Shown here: piece by piece, positions 45,942 through 56,700 of the stretch | Layout of the letters: every line of letters begins with the position of its first letter | Numbering within the stretch: the stretch's first letter is position 1 | Source: Allolobophora icterica | Lineage: Eukaryota > Annelida > Clitellata > Crassiclitellata > Lumbricidae | Reading direction: 5' to 3' | DNA: 64,000 nt | Assembly: GCA_963556255.1 (NCBI GenBank) | Contig: OY744617.1 | Coordinates: forward strand, 23,040,808 to 23,104,807 | Notes under the pieces: generated by a model | What the model was told of the DNA's origin: nothing | Seen by the model: the letters and a program-made list of their open reading frames with translations, nothing else | Database searches by the model: none | Translations under genes and position numbers: made by a program

Positions 45942-46194
45942 TGAGCCACCACGTGTAGGGCGTGGTGGCTCAGTGGTGAGTTCGGCGCCTTGTGACCGGA
46001 GGGTTGCAGGTTCGAATCCCACTCTAGCCGCTGCGCACGGACCTTGGGCAAGTCCTTCACTCGCAATTGCTCGTGGCGCTTCATCGTGAAAATTCCGACA
46101 CAGTATCAAATGCTGTAGTCGGGAGCGCCTCTGAGTAGTAGTTGACTTTGAGAGGCGCTATAGAAATATCCGGAATAAATAAATAAATAAATAC
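45942..46194 (+). mobile_element. SINE-B copy 2 with 5' inverted head and TSD
   Basis: The plus strand reads GGGCGTGGTGGCTCAGTGGT, GAGTTCGGCGCCTTGTGACC, GGAGGGTTGCAGGTTCGAAT: a tRNA-Thr-like head with a canonical box B. The body has ACGGACCTTGGGCAAGTCC. The 3' end has GGGAGCGCCTCTGAGTAGTA, then GAGAGGCGCTATAGAAATAT and an (AATA)n tail. CTGAGCCACCACG at 45941-45953 is an inverted copy of the head. TGAACAC flanks the whole unit at 45935-45941 and 46195-46201. Confidence 0.85.
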
Positions 46195-46201
46195 TGAACA
46201 C

Positions 46202-46851
46202 ATTCCCAGGCTTGCAAAATGCAATTCAATCGAATTGCAATTCAACCTCTGCTAAAACAAAAGAGACAACACAAACTATCAGCATCCAAAGAGAAGTTAT
46301 TGAACAGTCAGATCAATTCATCATCTATCTTGAAGATCCAGTGACTGCAGATGGCAAAAGTGAAAAAAACGTACAAAGGAGAACTGAACGCATATCACAG
46401 GCATTTGAAAAACGAGCAGGATAGGGAGAGCAGATAAATAACAATAAAAAATCAGACAAGAATATATGAGACTATACATAACCCATCATTTACTTCCTAT
46501 ATGAATCACAATACTGGACAATGCAAAAGCAAGATGAAAAAAGATTTCTCACAGCAGAAATGCATTGGCTATGGAAAAGTGCAGGAATTTCATGGTCAAC
46601 AAATTTTGCAATGATGACAACACAGTTCTCTTCAGTGTGTAAACAATTCTGCAGGAATTGAATCCATTCAAATTCAATGGAGACTCTGGATGATGGTTCA
46701 GCCACATAGAAAGAATACCAGTTGACCGACAGACAATGCACTACATGCAAGATTAGAATGAAGAGAAACAAAGGCAGAACAAGACAACACTGGACAGACA
46801 ATAATAAACGAAGAGAAAATAAGATTTGGACTAAACATGAGCGGAACACTG
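46202..46851. other. Unique sequence, nothing recognised
   Basis: Frames of 70 and 123 codons lack motifs. Confidence 0.4.
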
Positions 46852-46940
46852 GACTTGACAAACAACAGACAAAATTGAGATCATTTGCTCTGACTTAATG
46901 TTGGCAAATGGTTGGCATCAGGAACTGATGATAATGATAA
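46852..46940 (+). repeat. Family F copy
   Basis: GACTTGACAAACAACAGACA, AAATTGAGATCATTTGCTCT, GGCAAATGGTTGGCATCAGG, AACTGATGATAATGATAAG. It follows the family order and ends in a short (GATAAT) tail, which then passes into (GTAAG). Confidence 0.6.
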
Positions 46941-47105
46941 GTGAGTAAGTAAGTAAGTAGGTAGGTAGGTAGGTAGGTAGGTAGGTAGGTAGGTAGGTAG
47001 GTAGGTAGGTAGGTAGGTAGGTAGGTAGGTAGGTAGGTAGGTAGGTAGGTAGGTAAGTAAGTCAGTAAGTCAGTCAGTAAGTAAGTAAGTAAGTAAGTAA
47101 GTATG
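46941..47105. repeat. (GTAG)n / (GTAA)n microsatellite
   Basis: (GTAA) start, then about 24 GTAG units, then (GTAA/GTCA) end. Confidence 0.96.
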
Positions 47106-47564
47106 CAAGATATTCTTGATTAAATTCGAACTGCTTTACCACACTCTGACGACAATAATGATGATGATGATGATGACCCCATTCAGACCGGATATGAATT
47201 CTCTATACAGTTACTTCTCAACATCTTTATGCAAAACAAAAGAAATGAATGTAAAATGAACCCTTGTTGACAATAATTCTCTACCAACTGATGACATCAT
47301 ACTCTCAATTATTCTACCCAGTTTCTTTGGTGAGTGGCGATCACTGTGTAGTAGATCTTGTGCAGTTCAATTTGTATGAAACCCATTTGGAGCGTGCTTT
47401 TGATTCGCGTACGATTCATTGGGGGTGCACTTCAGTTCCTGTAAACACCGTTGTCAGCCGAGTAGGCACTTCAATCGCTCTAAACCTCATGCCTCCTGGA
47501 ATTTGCTTCATCTGAACCTCATTTCGTGCATACGTCAATCTCTAAACACCGAAGCGACCCTCTG
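47106..47564. other. Unique sequence, nothing recognised
   Basis: A short (GAT)n lies at 47157-47175. The 83-codon frame at 47264 has no motif. Confidence 0.4.
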
Positions 47565-47657
47565 GGTGTGTGTGGGTAGGTGTTTGTTTGTGTGTGTGTG
47601 TAGGTATGTGTGTGTAGGTATGTGTGTGTGTAGATGTGTTTGTGTGTGTGTTTTTGT

Positions 47658-47690
<33 letters not shown>

Positions 47691-47782
47691 GGTATGTGTG
47701 TGTAGGTATGTGTGTGTGTAGATGTGTTTGTGTGTGTGTTTTTGTGTGTGTTTGTGTGTGTGTGTGTGTAGGTGTGTGTGTG

Positions 47783-47815
<33 letters not shown>

Positions 47816-47999
47816 AGGTGTGTGTGTGTGTGTTTGTGTGTGTGTAGGTGTATGTGTGTGCACGCGTGTGTAGGCGTGTGCGTGTGTGCGCGCTTGTGTG
47901 TGTGTGCATGTGTGTGTGTGTGTGCGCGTTTGTGTGTGTGTGCGTGTGTGTAGGTGTTTGTATGTGTGTGCGTGTGCGTGTGTGTGCGTGTGTGTGTGC
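47565..47999. repeat. (GT)n complex microsatellite with higher-order repeat
   Basis: GTGTGTAGGTAT and GTTTGTGTGTGTGTTTTT blocks repeat as a larger unit of about 105 bp (compare 47598-47675 with 47682-47750). It shifts to GTGTGCGC units after 47860. Confidence 0.95.
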
Positions 48000-48480
48000 A
48001 ACGTTCCTTGCACATCTCATTCCCAATGCACTTTATTGTCCTACATTTCTCATTTGCAGCAGCAGCCGCCACAGCATCCGCACCACCACCAAAGGCACTC
48101 ACTCTCCTCCCATCACTTGAGTTGCACAGTTGCATCGTTGGTTCGTTTGCCATTCGCCTCATCTGTCACCCTATATATCACTTTGCATTCGGTTCGTGCT
48201 TCCTCATCGACTCAATGCCTTGCCTCCACGTCGTCATCATCATCCTCGTAGTAGTGCACTCGGCTGCTGCTGCTGCGGCTGCTGTCCTTCCCTTCAGCCA
48301 CCACCATCGCAGTGCACTTGATTCGCTTCTGCACCTCCAGTCACACCGTCATCCTCGTCTCCTCCGGTTCCCTTCCCTAAGCCGCCGACGCCGCCGCTGT
48401 GGCGACGCAACCGATCCGCTCGAGGCTCATCGACCGCTGCCAAAACACAGACGCAGAAAGGGTCTGACAGCCGATTATTA
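48000..48480. promoter_or_regulatory. CpG-rich patch, possible promoter or 5' UTR
   Basis: GC/CpG-rich with GCAGCAGCCGCCACAGC near 48059, GCTGCTGCTGCTGCGGC near 48262 and GCCGCCGACGCCGCCGC near 48380. A plus-strand frame of 252 codons starts inside the GT microsatellite and shows no domain, so no CDS is called. Regulatory role is inferred from composition. Confidence 0.3.
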
Positions 48481-49839
48481 CCATCGCAAGGCATTCATAT
48501 TTAATCTCGGAGATGTGTCAACAACCACACGAAGAGTAATATTACAAGAACAGATACCCCCGACGAAGCACACGCTGAGAGGGTTCTCTGGCTCCCACTT
48601 CACCGGATCCGGCTGCTGGTTCCTGCTGCTGGTCTTATCTGTTCCACCCGGTTCATCCCCCCTCTGTTTTAAGCAGGGTATTGAATCCCCCTCATGCAAC
48701 AAATGTCAGTGAGTGGAGACTTTCAACTGTGACGTGATAACATTTTCAGTGATTAAGCAATGCCAAAACTAAAGGATAAAGTACCAGGTACATGAAAAAC
48801 ATAAATGACGCATTTAACTACTATACTAGAACCCAGGCAGCCGTATTATTCACTGGACGCACAGCAGGCTGGGCCCTTTGTGACACTGGTTGCAACTGGG
48901 GCCAACTAAGGGCCTACATGGGCCCACTGATGGTGGTTGTCAAAGAACAAACTACATCAGACTTAGGAAATCACTACCAGACAAGATAAACAAAATTTCA
49001 TAGGTAACACAACATGCCACAGCCAAACTACACAAAATTAATTAAAAGTTAAGTACACAAAATATTATTCAGTGAACAAATAGTTCTTAGTTCCTGTGTA
49101 AAGATCTTAATGGTGCTACGTAAATGTTCAAACACAGGCTTTATTGGCTTCACTTTACATGCAGGCGAGCACCTGCCAGAGCTGACTTCCAAATTTTATA
49201 ATCACTGTTTACTGAGAACGGAGCTCTCACTTCTTAGCGAATGACACACTCCTGAGGCTATCAGATTCAGATGCAACATTTATAAGTACATTAAAGGCAC
49301 TAGATTAAGTGTTTACAGAAGAGTATATTCAGTAAATTTACTGCTAAATGGTATTTTCATTTTTTTAATTAACCAAGTCATTAATTACACAACAAGCACT
49401 GCAACCTATTTTTAAATATCATAATAATAGCTGCACTCAGTGCTAGAAACTGTAGAAAAAGTACCTGAAACTACGAACAAGTGACTTCAAAATATGGAAA
49501 CATTGCCAAACAAGTTCAAACTATCTCCAACAGCTAGAGAACCTTATACCCTTTAAAAGTTTAAATCAACGTTACAACTACATGAACATCTGAAACCAGA
49601 GCAAGGTCAACTGCAGATGACCTTTGCCGATTTTAAATTAGAACTGATCACGTTACATGGGTTTAAACTTCAGGCAGCACCACATACACTTAACATGACA
49701 CACCGTTAACACATTAATCGGGCCTTCATTGAGGGACATCAACCACAACTTTTCAATATGCATAGACACGGAAACTTACAGAAAATGATACACAAAAACT
49801 TGATAACAGGGATACCTCTCATCAATCTAAAGTGGGCCA
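48481..49839. other. Unique AT-rich sequence, nothing recognised
   Basis: No supported gene. TTAATGGTGCTACGTAAATG near 49108 is a possible decayed retroelement tail. Confidence 0.4.
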
Positions 49840-49918
49840 AAAATTTTAATATGACAGTCAATATATATATATATATATATATATATTGACTGTCATATGA
49901 AAATTTTAATATGACAGT

Positions 49919-49962
<44 letters not shown>

Positions 49963-49979
49963 ACTGTCATATTAAAATT
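49840..49979. repeat. Doubled (AT)n-centred palindrome, MITE-like
   Basis: AAATTTTAATATGACAGTCA precedes (AT)n, then TGACTGTCATATG. The whole pattern repeats immediately with a longer (AT)n and ends TGACTGTCATATTAAAATT. Outer arms are inverted over about 19 bp. It could be two nested copies of a tiny AT-cored element. Confidence 0.75.
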
Positions 49980-50035
49980 CATATATATACACATATTATA
50001 TATTATATACACAAGTATATATATATTGACCAGAC
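49980..50035. repeat. (TA)-rich tract
   Basis: Interrupted TATATA and ATATTATATA sequence ending in a partial TATTGAC. Confidence 0.8.
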
Positions 50036-50269
50036 TCGCTCAGTCATGTGGATGTGCTTCAATGGACATTGTTGCTTTAAATCATAACCAAATCAATTCG
50101 ATTGACTGCAGATGGTTGCCTGCCGATGGCAATTGATAGACTGTTCCAGACAGGTGTGTTACTGGGTCACACAATCAGACCTACATACATAAATATATTA
50201 TATATATATAATAAAAATAATAATAATAGCAGTAATAATAATAATCTACAGTACCCCTTTGCAGTCAAT

Positions 50270-50400
50270 GGACATTTAATTTGTGCTTAGTAGCTTCTGT
50301 TGCACCTGTGCCTCGTGCACAAGGCATCAACCGATAGCACATACAAAACCAAGCTGTAATCTGGTCAATATCCAGAAAATCAGTGCGTAGACATCTTATG
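50270..50400 (-). mobile_element. LINE-E 3' tail, reverse orientation
   Basis: TAGTAGCTTCTGTTGCACCT, GTGCACAAGGCATCAACC and GGTCAATATCCAGAAAATCA align in order with 13940-14060. Only the 3' UTR survives. (AAT)n lies just upstream at 50212-50245. Confidence 0.6.
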
Positions 50401-51204
50401 GCATCTTAACACACATTTTACACTTACTTATTCATTTGCTATACTAACTTAAGGATACCTCCTCTTGCCCCTAGGTGCCAGCAAACCTGTGACAGGTACT
50501 ATCACATAGATATAAGATACCGGTAAAACAAAGTAACAGTGACAATTCAGCATAGCATCCTAGGCGGCAAGCTACTTCTATGATGCAATAAAAGGTCAAG
50601 TGGCAGGGCATTTACTACAAGCAGCAACATCTTTCTCCCATATACCACGACGCCTTATATAGTTCACTGTTTGGTCTGTTATGGCATAAATAGTCCCTGT
50701 AGAATTCAGAGACTCAGCTGTTCAGCCTGTTCGTGTCTTTTGTTCGAGTCTAAGGCTTTCCTGGTATTACAATCCAATATTAGACAACTGTATGGACAGC
50801 ACTTATGTAGCATCCATCTCCGGCCCACTCGAACAGCCCACTCAAACAGCCCACGCTCCTCGTAACATGTCCCCATAGCACAGGCTCAGCAGCTTCGGAA
50901 CAAGTATGAATAATTGATCTGCTGCTGTTCTTTCTGACAAATGATGATAACTGATCAGATATTGCAGCTTCTGACGTCTATAATTACTGAAGCTTTAGAA
51001 TATTCCCCATTGTAATGTCGCTCTTACGTTAGGCTTCATCACATTACGTTTCTTTGTGCTATATATAATATATTACACCAACTGTGTAAGGAAATGACAT
51101 CATGCCACAAAATGCTACACTGACACAACGTAAAATGTATTCAGATGTTATTCAAATGTCATTCAAATGCACATTTACGCATAACACAGTATTCATGCAT
51201 GCAT
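50401..51204. other. Unique sequence, nothing recognised
   Basis: No supported gene or repeat. Confidence 0.4.
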
Positions 51205-51240
51205 GATTGCATGTATGTATGTATGTATGTATGTATGTAA
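51205..51240. repeat. (ATGT)n microsatellite
   Basis: About nine ATGT units that end exactly where the LINE fragment starts. Confidence 0.92.
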
Positions 51241-51646
51241 CACCTCCATTGGCTCCCTCTCTCTGCCCGTATACAATTCAAAGTGCTTATTCTTGTGCTT
51301 AAATCTCAGCTGGGTTTTGCTCCACAGTACTTACGTGATCTGTTTCAACGGCCTCATTCTGCTGCTTCGCTGCGTCGTCTCCGATCTTTTGATCGTCTTG
51401 ACCTCTTAGTTCCTCGTGTCAGGACAACTATGGCTCAGTCCAGGTCCTTTGCCTGCATAGGTCCCTCACTTTGGAACCGACTTCCTCCTTCTGTCCGCAC
51501 CACCATTCTCTCTGGTAGCGTTGCTTCTTCCTTTTCTCACCTTAAATCCTGCTTTTTCTCTCGGGGTCTCGCGCACTGGGAGCGCCTCTGAATGGTATAT
51601 ACCGCGAGAGGCGCTTTATAAATGCCCATATACAATACAATACAAT
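51241..51646 (+). mobile_element. 5'-truncated L2/CR1-like LINE, intact C-terminus and 3' hairpin
   Basis: Encodes HLHWLPLSARIQFKVLILVL and GFAPQYLRDLFQ, then VPRVRTTMAQSRSFACIGPS and LWNRLPPSVRTT, ending FFSRGLAHWERL at 51589-51591. LHWLP-x-x-x-RI-x-FK and FS-x-x-GP-x-LWN-x-LP are signatures of the LINE ORF2 C-terminus in L2/CR1-like clades. No frameshift is seen, so the copy is probably young. The stop codon lies within GGGAGCGCCTCTGAATGG, whose GAGCGCCTCT pairs with AGAGGCGCT downstream. An ACAAT-repeat tail follows. Confidence 0.82.
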
Positions 51647-52289
51647 GTATGCATGCATTTAATTATGTATGTCACTATATATGTATGTATGTATGGATGC
51701 ATGTATGTATGAATCTGGATATTTACATAGTGCCTTTTTTACATCCCAAAATCGGTGGTGGTTGAGCAGCATGCACCGGAAAACATGGGACTTGCACTGT
51801 TCATCGAATTAAATGTTCTGTCGCCAGATGCCAGACAGGCTGGACTTACAAGAAGAAATTCTTAACCTCAGCTAAACATAGCCAGCAGTTTTGTTTATAG
51901 ACAGTCTGAACTTAGACACTGAGCACATCAACACTTTGAACTTAGACATTGAGCACATCAACTTAACAACTACTTGACACTGTGGCAACAACCTTGAGCA
52001 TGTCCCATGCAGATTACGTGGTTACTGATTGCACTACTGCTTTGCACCATTGGCTGACCCTCTCAGAGCCCCTGAAAGGCTCTTAGAAAGAAACACAGAT
52101 ATATATCAAAACATAGACATAATATAAATACAGCTAATAATAAGACACCAACATATCAATGCAGACTGAAATAATACGGATAACAGTAACAAAAATAATA
52201 AAACAATTTGTCAATCCAGATCGAAATATCACAGAAAATAATAAGACAATGTGTCAGTGATTCATTTGCCTTATTAAATGCCATCTATA
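51647..52289. other. (TATG) microsatellite and unique sequence
   Basis: TATGTATG repeats to 51712, then GATATTTACATAGTGCCTTT near 51719 as a possible decayed reverse retroelement tail. The rest is unique. Confidence 0.4.
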
Positions 52290-52548
52290 AAGAAGAAGAA
52301 GAAGATCAGGCCCTTAAACCCTGATCCAGCCATGAGTATGAAGTCTTAGCAACTTCATTTTCTTAGCCTTGGCATATGACGGCAGGTGGCCAGTCCTCTC
52401 TCTCTCGCCATCTCATCTTCCCACCAACAGTGTACGGTCAGTGTACTCATTATAGTCGAGTTGGCAAGGAGGCACAGGTGGAGCAGAAACCTCAAACCAA
52501 ATTTCTGCCCTGACAAAGATTTGAACCATCAACCTCTCAATTGACAGA
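52290..52548 (-). mobile_element. SINE-A copy 8, reverse orientation, head partly lost
   Basis: AAGAAGAAGAAGATCAGG (3' end), TTTTCTTAGCCTTGGCATAT, CATCTTCCCACCAACAGTGT, TTATAGTCGAGTTGGC and AGATTTGAACCATCAACCTC (box B region complement) match SINE-A. The outermost head (box A region) is missing. Confidence 0.8.
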
Positions 52549-53785
52549 AATGAGAATAAAACAGTGCATCAGCGCTAAACAAAATTTTGCATATAAATGA
52601 CAATGCTCCCAAACGAGTGACATCCATCAATAACAAAAGGACTATGTCAAAAGCTCCAGCAGCCACAAGAGCTCCCTATTGTAATTATAATTAAGAACTC
52701 CCTATTGTAATTCTTCATTTCTAATTGCAAATGAACATTTATATAGTGTCGCCTAAAGAGCAAAACATTGTTATTGTTTCATATACTTAGAAATTAAACT
52801 TTGATTATCTTTGGTTATTGTTTATGTAAGAAACATGAAACAATCTGACCTTTCAGTTTGGACAATCTCTGCACTGCCTATGTATATGACGTTAAATGTC
52901 AGTTAGAACAAAACATTTTTCAGTTAGCAAACACTGCTCAGATAACGAGGTGAGTCACCACATATACTGACTACTCTTTTAACGATTCAAACTCCACCAA
53001 CAATGTCTCTCTGTCCCTAGAAACTGCTTTGCATTTTGGTCGTGCACACACTGCACTGGGAAATTCAGTTAATTCCGGAAGATCTGAACCAGAGACGAGG
53101 CGGTGGCAACTACTGTCAACGCCCTCCTACCAATTTCTCCCACATCAACATCGACAGCAAATCAACGCCGGCAAGATATGCATCCAACCGTCAAGCTATA
53201 TGGAGCTGCTTGGCATATGTCGCCTACCAGTCACAGTCAGAGCAGAGCCACCCAGAGGGACAGACAGACACACAGAGAGAAGGGAGAGAGGGCAAGACAC
53301 AGACTGATAGAGGGAGGCAGGAGGCAACACCAGGCACCCAACGAGAGAATGAAGCATTTCGCCGGAGGACGAGAAAGCCGCAGATTTAGTTATCAGCGCT
53401 CCGTCTTAACACTGATGGACGTCAATCGCCTTTACGGTCGTCAATTTGCTGGGAAAGCCAGAAGGCAATGGGAAGATGTATTCAGTACAAAACCTCCCCA
53501 ACATCAGCAGCAGCAGCAGCAGCTAATAGAAGTAAAGGGGTGACCAGAGGCCTCGTCTCTAACGCCCTTAAGTGTGACCCACCCTTGGATGTTGATCCAG
53601 GCGTCAACTCGTAGGACTCCAGTCTCGGCTAACGAGCGTCTTATCTGGGATTCATGTGTTTCTTATTTTGACAGGAAGCACAGGTCACAGAACCATCTCT
53701 CTCTGATCTCTTAGAAGACACAGAGGAAACAAGGCTAAGCAATGTTGAAAACAGACCTCATCTCCATCTCTGAACCGACAGGAGT
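52549..53785. other. Unique sequence, nothing firmly recognised
   Basis: Overlapping plus frames of 92-146 codons at 53029-53543 include a (CAG)n Gln run at 53505-53523 but no known domain. Possible tail-like TTTATATAGTGTCGCC at 52738 (reverse). Confidence 0.4.
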
Positions 53786-56700
53786 AAGTAAATCAACTAA
53801 GTAAGTAAGTAAGTAAGTATATTCTTTATTAAACGCTAGCAAACGCACAGCGCTTTACATACAATTATACACAAAGAGGACAGAAAAATATAACAGTAAT
53901 AATGACGTTAAATTATAAATGAAAATAATAGCAACAGAGCCTAGCTGTACAGCATTCTACCCAGGAAACCTCGTCGGGTAAGGGAGTCAAATCTAGGGAG
54001 AACCAGATTATGAGAACGTGGGCGCAAATCATACCCGGTCTTATGAACAGGAGGTAGAAGTTCGTGGAGGAGGTGACTAGGGTTTTTGAGAATGTTCTTA
54101 AAGAGATCACGATCAGCTTTTTTGCAAAGTTCATCAAAAGTAGGAAAAGAAGGAGGGAGGTAGCCGAGATGAACCAACTTACGGATAATTGCGCCCAAAT
54201 GATCAAGTTCCTGCTTGTTAGCAAAGCCTAACCATACCTGGGAACAGTACAGCATACGGTTGACAGTGGTAGCCCGTATTACATCATGAAGCCTTGGGCC
54301 CGAGAGCCCATGAGAAACTAAGATACGATGAGCGTAAAGGGATTGTTTAGCCTTTATGCTTAGTTTTTGGATATAGGGAGAGAATCCAAACTTATCGGTT
54401 ATTTCAATTCCTAATATTTTTAATGAAGAGACCCTTGGGATTCCGCATATAGGTGGTGGATTGGATTTAAGGATCGTCTTGGGCTTGGTGAAGATAATGT
54501 CGCTGGATTTAGAATGGTTGAGATGAAGATTGCATCTCTGGGCCCAGGCATTTATGTGATCAAGTTCTGCAACAGTGGTGGAGATATTAGAAGCTAGTAT
54601 GAGAAGATAGCAGTCGTCTGCATATTTGAAGATGCGATTAAAGTGGTAGAGAGGTTTTAGACCTGACATGGCTACAACAAAATTGGTAGGACCCATGCCG
54701 GAGCCCTGTATGATACTTGCATTAATTCTGGCCAGGGTCGATGTGATACCATGGAACTTAGTGCAATGGCTGCGGTTACTGAGGAGGGAGAGGATCCAAT
54801 TATGAATATTGATGGGGATGGGTAAGAGGGCCAGTTGGTCGGCCAGGAAAGAGTGTCTGACAGTATCAAAAGCCTTAGAAAAGTCTAAGGCAACGAGGCG
54901 GACATACGGTTCTGAATTGAGCGAGTTAAGTATGAAGTCAGAAATAGTAATTAAAGCAGCAGAAGTGGATCCGGATGGTCTGAAAGCAAATTGATCAGCA
55001 AACGAACGGTTCTCAGCAGGGTTAGTGAGAATGGGGTAAAGATAATGGCGCACAACCAATTTCTCAAGTATTCTACATAGAACCGGAGTGATTGAAATTG
55101 GCCGATAATCGGCTTCAGTGATTGGACATGGAACCTTGGGGATTGGGGTGATAGAGCTGGACCTCCATTGATCGGGGACTGTGGAATTGCTTATCGAGAG
55201 ATTATACAAATGCATTATGGGTTCAGCAAGGAGATGGGCCATATTTGACAGAAGCCATACAGGAATACCATCAGGACCAGTTGAACAACCGCGAACAGAA
55301 GAAAGAGAGGTGTAAATGCTAATAACACCAAATTTACGTGGGTTGGGTTCGAACTCATGGGCTGACAATAACATCCTAGGTAACTGGTACTGGTCATCTG
55401 TTGAGATGTCACAATAGTGTTGGTTAAGTGTTTCAGAGTTAATATTGTTATTTGTTAAGTTACTCTCAGCGACACGCCCATTTCGTAGGCGTTTAACCTC
55501 AGACCAAAGTTTCTTTGATCCACGGCACAAACCATCAAAAGTGGCGACATTACTATTAATAATGATGCGATTTACTCGGTCAGCAATGGCTGCAGCAGCC
55601 TCAAGGTGGTTCCGTTGAAATAGTCTGTTGCGCTTTCGCAGTAGATATTTAAGAAACGGAGTCATATACGAAGGGTCACGATCTTTAATGGTAATCCTTT
55701 TGATAGGAAAGATATGATCAGTAGCAGATCGTATGGTAGAATAGAATTCGTCGAAGGAATCTTGAGTTGTTACGCGTTCGTACATGTAGCTCCAGTTGAG
55801 ATCTGCTAGATACATCTGCATCTGAGACATTTTTTCTGGGGTACGGAGACGCAAATCGCATACACGACGATCAGCAGGTGTAGTCGCAACACGGTCCAGG
55901 TTGGTCACTAAGACAGCAGAATGACGAGTTTTTACTGATGATTTAATGGCTGAGCTTTTACAACCCAAACGTTCTGAACTGTAAACACGATCAAGAGGGT
56001 GGCCCTCATGAGAGGGACCATCGAATACAGCGTGGAGGCCGATTTGGTGGAGAATTTTGAATGGGAGACGGTAGAAGTCACCGGCGAGAAGAATGGTAGG
56101 ACTATTGTTGTGTAAGGATATCTCGTCGAGTGTTTCTTCAAGAATTGAGATGAGGGTGCAGATATCGTATAAGGGTTTAGGAGGATGGTATAGTCCACCA
56201 ATGAAGAAATCCCTTGTGGTCAATTTGACATAAATCCATAAAAGTTCAATATCAGGTCCGTATGGAGTAGATGGTACAAACACGGTTGGTTTGAAGGCTG
56301 TCCTGCAGTACATGGCAATGCCACCACCTCTACGATTCACTCTGTCTCGTCGAAATAAAGTGTAACTTGCGATGTCAAAGGTGGCATCGTCATGGTGTGG
56401 TTTTAACCAACTTTCAACTAATATTGCTACATCCGGAGAAAAACAAGATAGATCAGCAGTAAGATGATCAATTGCGTGTGGCTTCGCAATACTGGTAGGA
56501 TTGAGAAGAAAGAGCGAGGGGAAGTCTGTCGAGGGAGATGAAGGTTGGTTGACGGAAGAAGGCCGTTCGTCCCTGGTCAAGATAGGGTAGGTCAATGTAC
56601 GAGCGGAGGGTTTTGTTTTTCTACTTCGGCGTGCCAGCGTGATCAACACAGGGATCAACATGGCCTCATCATGCAAAGCATCATGATAAACAGAAGCCGG

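Noticed and set aside
47519..48162. Open frames of 163-206 codons rich in His and Thr
   Set aside because: They lie in (GT)n/(CA)n microsatellite DNA; no non-repetitive domain is present. 32592-33077 is the same case.
47954..48712. 252-codon plus-strand frame in a CpG-rich patch
   Set aside because: It starts within a GT microsatellite, ends without domain similarity, and has competing frames of similar length. Kept only as a possible regulatory patch.
53029..53543. Overlapping plus-strand frames of 92-146 codons ending in poly-Gln
   Set aside because: Three frames overlap in the same DNA, the Gln run is a (CAG)n microsatellite, and no domain or splice pattern supports any of them.
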